Positions 23,648 through 35,404 of a stretch of 64,000 bases of DNA are shown here, one piece after another. The translations under genes were made by a program, and so were the position numbers. A model generated the notes under the pieces. The model saw nothing but the letters and a program-made list of their open reading frames with translations. It made no database searches and had not been told where the DNA came from. The stretch is from the NCBI GenBank assembly GCA_951799445.1, contig OX637295.1:13454001-13518000 (forward strand). Direction: 5' to 3'. Position 1 is the first letter of the stretch. Each line of letters opens with the position of its first letter. This DNA comes from Pseudisothecium myosuroides. Lineage: Eukaryota; Streptophyta; Bryopsida; Hypnales; Lembophyllaceae.

Positions 23648-25511
23648 ATGTACAGAGGCATGAGCCGGGTGTTGCTTGGTTTGCTTCTGTTGGCAAGCTG
23701 TGTGCCTCTAGTGAAGACTACAGACTACTCGAGCTTGAATGCTACTTCATCGAAGCTGCAGATTGGGGACACATTGTTTTCGCCCAACCACTATTTTGAG
23801 TTGGGTTTTTTCAATTATTCAGGTACTACCCCGGATTCTAAGTATTACCTTTCCATCAGGTGTAAATATCCAATTGCTCCCGCGGTCACCTGGATGGCAA
23901 ACCGCACCTTCGGACCTCTCACCAGCGCCGCAGTCCTGGAGTTGCATTCAACAGGAAGCCTCCAGTTGTCCGACTCGGCGAACAACGACGCCCAGAAGGA
24001 CAAAATCTTGTACACTTTTACGGATAATGTATGCACTTGAGGCTCAACTCTGGATCAACACTTTATTCTTATTAGAAATGACTGCATTACGATTTCATAT
24101 ATGCATTACTTTACCCTGATTTGATTGATTCTCCTGAAAGCCTGACTTTTGTAGACTGTTGTGATCGAATGCATCTTTGATAGATCTAATGAATTCTTCA
24201 ATATATCTGACGATCTTTCATTTGGCCCTGCAGATGGACGTCGTAAGTGCCCAGTTGCTAGACACGGGAAATCTGGTGCTAGTGAATGGAAATGGAGCAT
24301 ACGTCTGGACTAGTTTCAGCGATACTCCCCCCATCGACACGTTGCTACCCGGGCAAGGCATGAACCGCAGCAAAGGCTCCTGGTTGAGCTCGTGGCAGAA
24401 ATCGGGCGATCCAGCAATTGGGAATGATACGTACTACTTTGGGTGGGACGCCAAAGGAGTCGTGGCTCTCTTCTGGATCTGCCCCAAAGCCTTTCTCAAC
24501 TGGAGAGGAGGATCCTACATCCCTGCCCCTGACGTCTATGCTGCGCATACCATCCGGAATGTGGACAGCATCTACTTCCACGCCCTGGGCCACCTCTACA
24601 TCGGCAGCGATCCACCCACCGCCATTCTTTCCGGAGGCCCGGACCCCGTGAACGTTACTACGCTAAAGCGGATCACGATATTCCCTGACGGAGGCTTTAG
24701 GATCATGCACTATACGATCCACCAACCCTGGAGCGAAACCTTGCAATTGAACGAAAGCTGGAAGGCGGTGGCAAACTGGGTGGTGTCGGACCGGCCTGAC
24801 AGCCGCAGCCAGTGCACCACCTATGGAACGTGTGGACAGTACTCGGAGTGTGTCAGCCTCGTCGATTCCCCGGACCCCGTCACATGTCAATGTCCGGGGC
24901 AGAATAATGCCACAACCAGTACATGGTTCACGCCCATCGACGAAATCAACGCGTCCAATGGGTGCAAGCCCTTACACCTAGAGCCGGTCACCTGCACGAA
25001 TGGTAGCATCACTGACCCTGGAAATCTTAGTGAAATGTTGGTGCTTAACAATACGGATATGCCTTGGGGAGGCGACTACCGTAATCTCACGGGAAACGCC
25101 TCCGTCAATTGCTCGGAGGCGTGCTGGTTGGACTGCTATTGCGCGGGAGCGGTGTACTCCAAAGGCGAGCAGATGTGTTGGTTGGGAAACGGATTATTGT
25201 TTAACATCGGTTATCCGACTGTGGCGCTTCATGGGACCGATCGGGTTTCGTATTTGCGAAATCAGTCCGTTAGGGACTACCCTTATCCGCGGGCGGCAAG
25301 GAAGGACAATAAGTGGGTGAAGATTCTGGTACCGGCTGTTGGGATCCCAGGCGTACTCGGGCTGGTTGCTGCGGGGATCTTTTGTCTGAGGCGCAATGAG
25401 CAGGTTCGGCAGAGGGTCCGGGCTTGTGGATCGTGCTTCAGGAGGCGGGGGCCTGCAGAACCTGACGTCATGGTGTTCCAGGGACCAGCAGATGAGCAGA
25501 TGAAGCCGTAG
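23648..25511 (+). CDS. G-type lectin / PAN-domain membrane protein without kinase (S-domain type)
   Basis: Two coding exons, 23648-24028 and 24234-25511, join in phase (GATAAT|GTATGC ... CCTGCAG|ATGGAC) to give about 552 residues. The start ATG is followed by MSRVLLGLLLLASC, a signal peptide. Next is a bulb-lectin-like region (LQIGDTLFSPNHYFELGFF ... LLDTGNLVLV ... WTSFSDTPPIDTLLPGQG), an S-locus-glycoprotein-like region, a cysteine-rich stretch (YGTCGQYSECVS ... CQCPGQ), a PAN/apple-like region (NCSEACWLDCYCAGAVY) and a membrane segment (ILVPAVGIPGVLGLVAAGIF). It ends with about 40 mostly basic residues. Such proteins normally carry a kinase after the membrane segment. Here the frame ends at TAG with no kinase, so it would be a receptor-like protein at the plasma membrane. 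No internal stop was seen. Confidence 0.82.
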
Positions 25512-26086
25512 AATTGAAGGTGGAAGAACGAGGACCCGCGCTGTTCGGCAGGGTCTAAAATTAATTCGAATTTTTTGAACCAAGGTGAGTCAGACCCTGT
25601 CCACATGGTGTGAAAGCTTCTTCCACTCTTCCAGTTCCCCATTTTCATGGACTTCCAAACAACGATGCCCAGAGGAAAAACACTTGCTTCTTCATTGCCA
25701 TGTTGTCTTTCGTGTGCCACATAGAACGCCCAAAGCATGCTTGTATAATACAAGGGACTCCTCAATCTTTCTTGCTATTCTCCTTGTGTGGTAGCCTCGA
25801 TCTCCTCTAGTGTGGTAAGCCACTTCGTCCTGGCTCAACACTAGAGCCTGCCACTGCATGGGTGCCATTGTTTGTAGTTTATACGCCAGAGATTCAATCA
25901 TACTCAGTGATAGTAATCAGCGACGGAATGAAGCAGTCCTGATCAAACACCTTCTGGGTGAGTCTTTGTAATCTTTCAAACCATATATAAAAGTGATATT
26001 GGTGTGTTTTCTTTTCGTATGTGATCCATAACACGTGTTTGAATTCATGTATTACAATTTTTTTTAAACTGATAAAACAGCCACAA

Positions 26087-26575
26087 CCCGTGTAGCAATT
26101 CGCACCGACTTTGTTCACTCTTGACTTCAAGGACGAGGTGTTGGAGAAGACGTTCAAAATCGACAAGAAGAAGGTGGGCAGCATCCAGAAACAGTTCCGC
26201 AAGTAAATGCAAAGCTTACCATATAAGAAGACTTCGTATACATGTTGTGTAAACAGCATTCAACGTCAATTCCATTAAATAGGTGATATCCCATTACTTT
26301 GGTGTGGTTCAGGCCGCATGCCTCGAAACCAAAATCTATACGAGTCCGAGTTTGTGGCCTGAAATGAGACCTATGTGAAGATTATGTCACAATTTTTGGC
26401 TTGTGGAATATCACTAATTAACGAAATTGACGTTATTCACAGTACTAGTTACAATTCATTTATGGTGGATCGTGCTGCAGAAGGTCTATTTATGAGATCA
26501 AGTTCCCGGATGATCCTGAGACGCCGGTGAGAAATGAACCGGGAGACGGGGCGCAGAATTGATGGTGGAAGAGCA
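26087..26575 (+). pseudogene. Two-exon 3' gene fragment, possibly cupin-like
   Basis: Exon A (about 26087-26212) reads LTLDFKDEVLEKTFKIDKK up to the donor AA|GTAAATG. Exon B starts after GCTGCAG at 26481 and reads RSIYEIKFPDDPETP to a TGA. The two join in phase. DEVLEKTFKIDK followed by IQKQFRK is reminiscent of the C-terminal helices of 11S-type cupins, but this is a weak call. The sequence around 26540-26605 also resembles the 3' end of the lectin/PAN gene (GAATTGA.GGTGGAAGA), implying a local duplication. No 5' exons were found nearby. Confidence 0.35.
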
Positions 26576-26715
26576 AGGGCCTGCGTTGTACAGTACGGTG
26601 TTATGTGTCATTCTTGAAAAGTCATGGACTCATGGTGTGTTTTGGAATTGGTATGTGATCCCTCCTTGTAATGCATGATCCCTCTTTGGATTGGATTGGT
26701 CCTCATTGAACATGA

Positions 26716-27540
26716 TCAGATACTTCCTCTAAAGAAAGCTTGGGCAATAGTTGAAGGTTGCCAGAGGATCAAAACAGAGTCTGACGCCTTCATCCTGTCA
26801 CAGTTACCACTTTCCTGCTCGCTAAGCAGAGTTATTTTTGAGCTAACCTTTGCTTTGTCACATTCAGGGCACAAAAACTCATCAAAAATTTGAAGCGACT
26901 CGTCAACTCCTAGCATTCTCACGTTGCGTAGATTGCAAATGCATGCCATAACACCCAAAATCTGAGCCACTGCCTCTCGAATCTCAAGAGTGCTTTGTTC
27001 AGCAGAAGACCTACATTGAAGAACAAATAGTTATCAGTTCGTTTCCCACAATAAATCTGCACTAAAAACTAAAAGTGTCTTGCCCTTATGCCTATTTTGA
27101 GTACATAACCGCAAAATAAGATGAAATGCAGTTTCAGAATACATTTGACATTCAAAGTCGACTGTCATCCGTCATAATCCGGAAGAACAATTTCAGACAG
27201 TTGCGGCACAAATTCTTAGCTCGTGATATTCGATGACCATGCCAGAGTAAGAGAAGATTCGCTCATAGCAGTTCAACACAGTAGCGCTGCAATTTGAAGG
27301 ACTTGAGTGTTGCGAAAAAGCAGGTACGGCTAGGAATGCAGTTCCTTGTACATGTTCGTTGTCATCCCTCAATGCATGTTCTGCGATCTCATGACATGAT
27401 TTCCCTTCACTGCCACTCACCAATTTGGAAGCTAAACCCACCACTTTGGTTTCAGAATTTCATCCTCACTGAGTTTTGCTAAAACCCATGGCAGCATCAA
27501 GATCTCACGAAGAGAGGACGACTTATAAGCAACACTGCAA
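26716..27540 (-). other. Possible host exons on the minus strand, unrecognised
   Basis: Minus-strand open stretches 27193-27444 and 26716-26970 read as ordinary protein (EHALRDDNEHVQGTAFLAV; FDEFLCPECDKAKVSSKI). I do not recognise the product. They lie next to the left end of the giant element, and other minus-strand open stretches lie just beyond its right end (59.3-60.1 kb), so both may be exons of one host gene split by the insertion. Confidence 0.35.
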
Positions 27541-27593
27541 CAGAACATCTCCAGATGATTGCATTTCACCACTTCTGAGGAGTCTGTAAATAG

Positions 27594-29061
27594 ATGCCAT
27601 ATTTAACTACTTTTGGACTTTCAATAGTCCAGAAGTAAAGAGGCGGTGAAATCCCCTGATGTTTTCCTATGGATCTGGAGATCTCCTGAAATAGGAACGC
27701 TTTGCATGCATCCAATTCAGCTACCACAAGTATGACGGGGAGTGCTTCATGTGCTTGGAAATGAAAGAAATCGTGTAGTTGTAACATAGCGGATCCGTGG
27801 TAGAGTTCACATGATTGTATTGGGAGATCTGTGGACCGGGTTTCCGTAGTTTAGGCATCCAATTTACAGCACAACTGAAGTCTCAGAACCTATCGAGAGA
27901 TCCCCCGATGACCACCACTCGTTGCAAACATGGCTCCCATCCCATATTAATCCCTCAGTGAACGCTGATCTTCACATAATTCTATCGGGAGATCCCCTGA
28001 CGGGGGTGTAGAATATGAGTCGGCTTCACCGACAATCTTGGTGTCGAAGTGGGGTACAATTTGATTCCTGTGCTAAAGTACAAGTGATATCCGAGTTCAT
28101 CAAGAATGATTCACAATAAGGCACGAGGGGGGCGATTCTTTCAAAGATATATGGTATCCCGAGAGTTCAAAGGAAGTACACACAAGTGGATTTGAAATTC
28201 AAACATCAGTTGACAATTACCAAATGAGCAATTGTTCTTGGGAATAAGGAGTCTGGTTCTAGGATTCACCGGGAGATCCCCCGACGGACTGCTAACATAG
28301 TGGAGCTAAGGTAGTCAGGATATGACGAAGTGACAGGGGCATATCACAATAACTTACTCACAGTGACATTTGAAGAACTGTAGACCACTGAGTCATAGGT
28401 GCTCAGACGTTCAACATACATCTGAAGATGAATAACGGCTAAGTAAACATAATATTCCATCCGAAATAATGACATTAGTTTGAGTTTGTGTAAAGAACAT
28501 CAAGGTTCTTTCACTGCAAAAAATAGATTCGTACTTGGTTGTCCGCTATATAATTGTGAAGATGCAAAACCTAGAAGACCAGAATTCCAACAGTGATTAA
28601 CTGTGAGAAAAGAAATGCATTATTCAGACTCATTTGAGTGCATGTATGACCCGAGCAATGTATTCTGTTCCGGACACAAACATAAACCACTTCCATTTCA
28701 GGAGACGAGAAGAAGAAAGACACCCCGCGCTTCTGCTATCAAGTCATTGCCCCCGTGCCGCACACAAAGAATAGAAATCATAAACATATTAATATATTCA
28801 TAAAGATTTATTTTACATATACATGTCACAAAAAGATGCTCTGAAAAATTAATCGAAGAACAGTCATACTGACTCAACGGACTGTACTTCGAAACCCTCA
28901 CTTGCAGCTGCGCTTACTCAATGTAGAATGCGTCGTGCGATATCACGATGGCAGTCGCGCCCCACAGAATGCATCGTGACATCTCACGATTGCCGCGACG
29001 ACCGACATAGTGCGTCGGGAGTTCCCACGATGGCAGTAGCGACCCCGGACTAGGCACTCAA
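27594..29061 (-). other. Left terminal region of giant element copy 2
   Basis: This is the inverted counterpart of 3116-4586, at about 32177 minus the position. It contains palindromes at 27893-27908, 27984-27999, 28269-28284, 28933-28948, 28974-28989 and 29014-29029. No gene is recognised. A short open stretch at the tip (27566-27787) is shared with copy 1, but stops differ beyond the element border, so I treat it as non-coding. Confidence 0.65.
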
Positions 29062-32000
29062 TCATGGGTCCACCACATTTGCCCGATTCAAATTCACTAA
29101 GGCAGCCTCCCTACTCTTCTGAGGAATCGTCCGTGATTTTTGATCCACTCTCCTGGACCAATTTGCATACACTGCAGCACCCGCGTCCACCCAGGTGGGG
29201 GGACTTTTTTCAACGACCCATTTACCGTACCAGCAATTCCGATAAATCAATTCCAGCCTCGTTTCGGAGTTATCGGGTCGCCAGTACTGAAGCAAGAACT
29301 TCCCGTTATTCACATCTCCTTCCACTCTACATACAGTAGACAATGCTCTTCCCTGCCAAACAGCACATGATTCCGGGACTTCCGGTCTGACAAGTATCCA
29401 ACAGCCTGGTCGTATGTCTAGCCATGGATTAAAGCTTTCCCTTGGCGCTTCATTTGCAGGGCCGCAGTAAGGCTCCGGCTCCTCTTCTTCCTTCGGAATC
29501 ACGTCCATGGGATTCACCGTCAATCCTGGGCGAGGGACTCCATTACGCGCCACCCTCCAATCGTGTTGTGGCCAGAAGCCTTCCACCAACTCCGGAGGAC
29601 ACTCGGGTAGTGGTTCCTTCAGCTCATCGAGAACACACTTCCAGTAATCCACGTATGGACCGAACGCAGTTGCAAATTCCTCGCATCTAGAAATACCGTA
29701 TTGCCAGTACTGAATGTATTTCTCGAGTCCTACCAGCATGAAACCCTTGTTCAAGGTAGCTTTTCGCGCCGCTTCCCTTGCCTTCTCTTGATTTCCATGC
29801 GGTATCGGAACCTCGCTGCCCCACATGGGCTTAAACGGAACAGGCTTTGGACAGCCGTGAGGGAGCATGGGCCGACCATTGCTGTCTATCTTCCAAATGC
29901 GTTCAGAAGGTTTCTTCGACGGCAACCAGTTCGAATCAACTGCTGACCTTTTGAAGTTCATGACGGGGACCCCATCAATGTCCACGTAGAACTTGAACAG
30001 GTGCATCTCCCCCAATCCAATTAATTTTTCCTCGCGATCGCATTGGTAACCCTCCACGAACGACTTGAAATCCCCCACCTCCTGTATGAACTCCGGCATA
30101 AATGACAGTTCTTGGGACTGCATGAAGGCTTTCATGAGGTCAGCGACGACAAAAGTGTTCTTGGTCTTTAGGGCCTTGGAAAGGTGGCTGAAATATGCAT
30201 CGATGTCCTCGTGAGTGTGTCCGACTAGTAGAAACCCAACCTGAATTTCCTTGAAGACACCTTGTGCAGTGAGCAAGGATAAGAATGCCATCAGATATTT
30301 GTTCTTGTTATCCTTGGCAGAGTTGTCAAGCTGAAGATATAAATTTTTAGGAAGAGGGGTACTTCCGACCCGAGCTCCAAGTTCGGTGAGGGTTAGGCTG
30401 TCCATACATCTAGACTTTCCTCTAAGCAGTGCCTCGAACAATGAGTTAGCCGGCGGATATGGAAAGAGGTTGCCTGCCTCTTGAATAGGTGGACCCTCTA
30501 GCCGGCGCAACAACCTCGCCAAAGACGAAATGGTGAAGTTGGAGTCCACCGGCCAACAAGATGGAGCATAATGGGCGTAAGCACCGTCACCATGGCCATG
30601 AGCTACCATTCCAGTAACGCTCATCGGAAGCTGCCCCAAACTGGCCGTGGCCTTCGTTGTCACCCGGAGTTTGGGTCGAGCCGTCTTGGATGTATCCATC
30701 TTGTCGTGAATTATACATAAAATTCTTCGAGGATCTCGTTTGGATTCCTCACGCCAAGACGCATACAAACGACGGTAAGAAGCTTGGTGATTCAGATGAT
30801 GAGTCCGCTGCTTCACGAACTCCACGTACTCGGGGCTTCCTTTCGGAGACTTCAGAATAAACTGCTGTAGGTCGTTGCACGTAGTACATTTTGCAAACGA
30901 ACTTCCGACAGGCTTAATGGAGACGTTGTTGAAGTGCTCCCGCTTGAGTCTACTAGTAGTCGACTGGCTCACGGGCGGCAGACCGTAGTCGGCATTTAAC
31001 TGCACATCCAGAATTGGTACGCTTAAGCATCGGTACGAGCGAAGGGGAAGGAATGCAAATGACAAGTAATGCACCAGAACAGTGATCGTGATATCTCACG
31101 ATCATTGATCTCGTCGGGAGATCTCACGATCAATAAAGCAGTGACAGGAGATAAGGGGCACTACCTCGTTGGCGTCTGCTCGGACTCGTTTCCAATTTCT
31201 TCCGGGAGGAAGGAATTTTAGAGTGTCCGTTCGCCCGTTCTCGATGCCGCGCATTTGGTGGGGCATTTGATCAGCATTCTCGTCAATAATGGCTTTCATA
31301 GTCCCAGCGACCTGAACAGTCCAAGCCCGCGGGCGCTTAACCCCTGTGTTTCCATGCGTCCCTGATACGACGCCGTCGTTGTACATCTCGATGTAACTGT
31401 GGTAAGTGGACTTTGGGATGCCGTGAATTATGTACCACGCCTTGCCACAAACATCAACTCCCTCTAGCGTGACGTATTTCTGCTTCCGCTCCCCGTACCT
31501 TTCGTGTAGTTGTCCTCCCACTCCAATCCCATATTCACGGCGCTCGTCAAACGACTTCAAGTAGTACTTCTGCCTTACTAACAGCGTGAACTCCTGATTA
31601 TAATGCTAACAACACAGACGTCTGCAGCACTTCTCCGAGCTGACTTTCCGAATCTCCTCGTCTGCCGTTTTGCGGGAGTACTGTGATTCCTTCAGTTCCA
31701 GATTGGGTTTGCGTACTATAAACCGGTATGGTGCTTTCATTCTACCTCCGAGGTAAGCGAGAGGGTCGTCGATATCGAGAATGGCAGCAAAATGATCCAC
31801 TGTCTCCTTCAACAAACGACCGTTGGGAAACCAACACTCCGAAATTGGCCACCTGTCGTGAGACATTATGGCTTCGGTGTCACCCACAAAAACATCGAGG
31901 ACTGTCACACCTATGAAACCTTCACCAAGTGTCTCCTCTTGGAAATGATCCTCCGGACTCCAACAAATGATACGACCCGAGGAAACAAGGAGTCCGTCAG

Positions 32001-32445
32001 CGTCCTTCCGATGCACATCAAGTCCAAACTAGGCTCCTTGACGAATATACGGACATGGATCCATCGGGGGATCCCCCGACGCTCTAACAACGTTGGCGGC
32101 TCTCCACAACACTACATTCTCTTGAACATCCTCTAATGTGTTCATACCCCTCTGACAAGGAAAGCATTTCAAATCCTGGAATTCTAATTTGATAGAATGA
32201 GGTCGCACCAGAATATAAATCCAAGGCTCAACAGGTATGGGCACACCCAGCCACTGGCCCTGGGGACGAACCTCTTTAACGATTCCTAATCCAACTTCAC
32301 CGAATCCAGGCACAAACAGCTTAATCCAATCACCATTCACAAATGCTTCACATCCACCGGTGGAATCCTGTGATTCACCCTCTACATGCGTTCCGTCCAC
32401 ATACGGAACTATCGCGTCAGCAGCAGACTCACAGAATGAATCCAT
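29062..32445 (-). pseudogene. DDE-like putative transposase of giant element copy 2, with one nonsense codon
   Basis: Same gene as 1-3115, here with its 5' end visible. The likely start ATG is at 32445 (MDSFCESAADAIVPYVDGTH). Exon 3 (30999 to 29062) is open throughout and differs from copy 1 at about three residues of the aligned 646. The exon 2 to 3 intron is 31000-31164. At 32029-32031 the codon is TAG where copy 1 has TGG, inside otherwise continuous coding sequence, which truncates the product after about 139 residues. Key residues IIHDKMD, LQLDN and HTHEDID are present. The gene reads toward the left end of the element. If the TAG is tolerated or spliced around, the protein would be intact; I consider that less likely. 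Confidence 0.7.
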
Positions 32446-33175
32446 TGTCAAAGTGAGCTCTATTGAATCCCTTGGACGAGATTAAAATGATTTGTAAAAC
32501 CTGTACATCATACATTCAAGGAGTTAGGCATGTCTACAGAAGAGCGATGCATTCATGGCATTGTAACCTCACGACATGAAGGACAGAAGCATCAACGTCT
32601 GTACAGTCGTGGGAACTCACGATCACACGGCAACGCAACATGAACAAGTGAATCTAGTTACTGTCAACAAGAAGTTCGAAAGCCCAGACGCAATAGTGCG
32701 ATCTCACGAAGGCCGTCTCAGAACCACTGGGAAGAAGCCAAGGCATCCAGGAAAATGTCGCAGAAGTTTAGAAGACATTAACCAAAGAACGTTCAGTACA
32801 TCGTGGGATCCCACGACACTCTTGGCGCTTATCACTTAAACCAGAGATCGCGGTATTCCAAGATCCTCCTAAGGGATCACATAGACCGCTACAGAAATAC
32901 AAATGAAGTAGTGGGTCAAACTGAATCACTCTGATGAGTCCCCAACATATTATCAATCAATCGTGGGATCCCACGAGTTCGGTATCCTGTAAATTCCGAA
33001 AGAGTGTTTAGGGTACCCCCCCGAGAAGGAGATCCCTTGACTACCAGACCGCGATATCTCTATACTCGAAGACTGAGAGGTCTCGCCCATGCTCAATAAG
33101 CGGAGATCGTGGGATCCCACAATGCTTACCTATGTTGGATATATACACGTATTCTACTGTCGTAGACCGACGTAT
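32446..33175. promoter_or_regulatory. Upstream region of the transposase gene with palindromes
   Basis: This non-coding stretch has four clear palindromes: 32608-32623 (TCGTGGGAACTCACGA), 32801-32816 and 32961-32976 (both TCGTGGGATCCCACGA), and 33107-33122. Half-sites lie near 32566 and 32699. Its position upstream of the putative transposase makes these candidate protein-binding sites, which is inference. Confidence 0.55.
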
Positions 33176-33420
33176 CTACAGAAGATCGTGAAATTAGGTT
33201 TCCTGTCACTGGTTTCATGACATTTGATACTCTATAACTATTCTCAGTTACTGTACAAAAATTCTCTACTTTTAAAGTGGATTTTGCTGTAATTCAGACT
33301 CCTGAACCTCCATGGGTACAATAGGAAACATTCTTAGAAGTAGTTGAATTTGATGGCTGGGTTTTCCTCATGTAAGTCCGCCTAATTCCTAACGCAACCT
33401 AATTTCACTACTTTGTGAAG
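33176..33420 (-). mobile_element. MITE family M, copy 3 (245 bp, inverted)
   Basis: Read on the minus strand it starts CTTCACAAAGTAGTGAAAT, has AGCCATCAAAT and TACCCATGGAGGTTCAGGAG inside, and ends CACGATCTTCTGTAG. The order matches copy 1 at 20169-20422. One tip overlaps a TCGTG motif of the giant element. Confidence 0.7.
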
Positions 33421-34439
33421 ACGTTCTGACCGGTTGTCATCCACGTACAGGGTTCTCATATCAACTTGCCCTCAGGGCAGTGCCGTCCCGCGATTCAAAA
33501 GGAACCTCGATGTCACCACAGCATGGTGATCCCTTAAGCACGTGAGTTTTTCGCAAAATGAGACCAATGCGCGAAGAAAATTATCGCAGTCAGACTCCGT
33601 GTCACTCTCAATCTACGACATCCTCAGTTTGTGACAGAGTGCAGTGGCGTCAATTCGACTACAAAATCCTCGACATTCGGAATCGCATAACACTTGCAAG
33701 GGATGCATTCTTACCTTGCAGCAACTAGCTCGGTCAGAACTTCGTGCGCCTCCACGCCCACTCTGTCGCCAACGCCGGCAGACACCCACTCGCCACTCCG
33801 CAGCCTGCTCCGTCTGTTCACGTGTGCAATCAAAAAGAGCAAGCTCCAGGTTCTTTTCGGGTTATGAACCAGGTGGCTGGTTCGAATTCTTCAGCTCTGA
33901 ATTCCCGCCGCGAATTTTGAAATCACCAAGCAATTCTTGATTTCGAATGTTGGATGCGTTCTTGAATGCCGTGCCACAATCAACAACGGCTGGGGGGTAC
34001 GTGCGGTCCTTCACTTCGGAAGTTGATTGCATTCTCGAATTCCGCCCATCTCCGACTACAAGGAGGGAGGGCGTGGGGCTCTTGACTTTCTGACTGGAAC
34101 TTCGCAAATCCAGGCTTCACTGAAATTCCGATTCTTCACTGACATTTTGAAATTCGCCGCATTTAAGGATGGTATCGTTGCACCGTTTTCTAGGAGTCAA
34201 TGATGCTTTGACCAAAGCGGATCAAACTCTGAAGACTTTCACTTGACAGAATGTCACACGCTTCCCCGATCAATACTCGGAATTCTTCCCCTACACGACC
34301 TAATTATACGTATCCTACAGAAACAAACTGTACAAAATTCCGTGAACCCAAAAACTTGAGCACCTGAAACATGTGGAACACCTCACTTACAAAAAGAATC
34401 AACAAAAAATTTGAACTCTCGAATGTTCATATTTGTTAT
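33421..34439. other. Interior of giant element, no gene recognised
   Basis: Mixed-composition DNA with repeated fragments of the type GAATTC.TCA and TTTTGAAAT around 33880-34160. No gene or palindrome was seen. Confidence 0.4.
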
Positions 34440-34690
34440 TTTCTATTCCAATGAATGCAATCTTAGGGTCTAGGGTCCATAGTCATAGGGTCTACCATCC
34501 ACGGTCATAGGGTTTAGGGTACATGTTGTAGTGTAGTGTTCACGGTTTCAAGGTCATGGTTCTTGGTTTCAGGGTTCAGGGTTTCAGGATTTAATAGGGT
34601 TTAGGGTATACAGTGGCAGCGCTTTACATTAACGTTTTCAGGGTCTGCAGTTCATGGTTTACGGCTTTTAGGGTTTAGGGTATTATGAAA
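34440..34690. repeat. Degenerate telomere-like repeats (GGGTTTA)
   Basis: About 250 bp is dense in AGGGTCTA, AGGGTTTAGGGTA, GGGTTCAGGGTTTCAGG and similar heptamer variants of the plant telomere unit TTTAGGG, in one orientation. It is an interstitial, decayed array. Confidence 0.75.
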
Positions 34691-34943
34691 AATGAAAATG
34701 ACGCTGATTATTTGTTTCCAATTTTTTCCTCAATTAAGTTTACGTCATCTCAGACTGGGAACATATAAACTTAGAATTCAATCTAACTCAATATTGCTAA
34801 TTAAAAATATCAGTTAACAGATTGATTTCATATATAATTCTTGTTATGTAGTATAACATCCTATGGTTTAATATGGGACTTTACGGATTAAACAATGATT
34901 GACACAATTTTTATTTCATCTACGAATTTTTAAATAAAGCACC

Positions 34944-35096
34944 AGGGGCTTTTTTGCGTTTCCCTCTCTCATTTTTTCCTGCGTAAACGGCAATCCATGA
35001 CTTCTCCTTGTGTCACAATCCGTTGACACAATGAAAAGTCATAAGATTGTTGTTTACATAGGGGAAAGTGAGAGAGGGAAACGCAAAAAAGCCCCT
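34944..35096. mobile_element. Foldback MITE with 27-bp terminal inverted repeats (153 bp)
   Basis: It begins AGGGGCTTTTTTGCGTTTCC and ends with the exact inverted counterpart (GGAAACGCAAAAAAGCCCCT), the match running into CTCTCTC/GAGAGAG. The interior has a shorter inverted pair (TTGTGTCACAATC... TTGACACAATG). No clear target duplication was found. Confidence 0.75.
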
Positions 35097-35404
35097 TGTA
35101 AAGGACTTTGGATGTGCAATCATGATGGAACAAAGAACAAACTGAACCATTTATTTATTTTGTATTTTAAATCTCAGTTTGAATGATTTAATGAGTTAAA
35201 TGCTTTCAAATTTGTTAATGCACTTTGACGGGTGATCAATGCTTAAACCTGGAATCATGTCATTCATGAGAATATTGTAGGTCATGCAATCTTCATCTGG
35301 ATTTTTGAAATGATCGAACGTGGTATACATCTACATCATTATTTGACAACAATGTACGTAATATTGTTATTTGTTATTGTTATTTGAACAATCTCCACCG
35401 ATGT

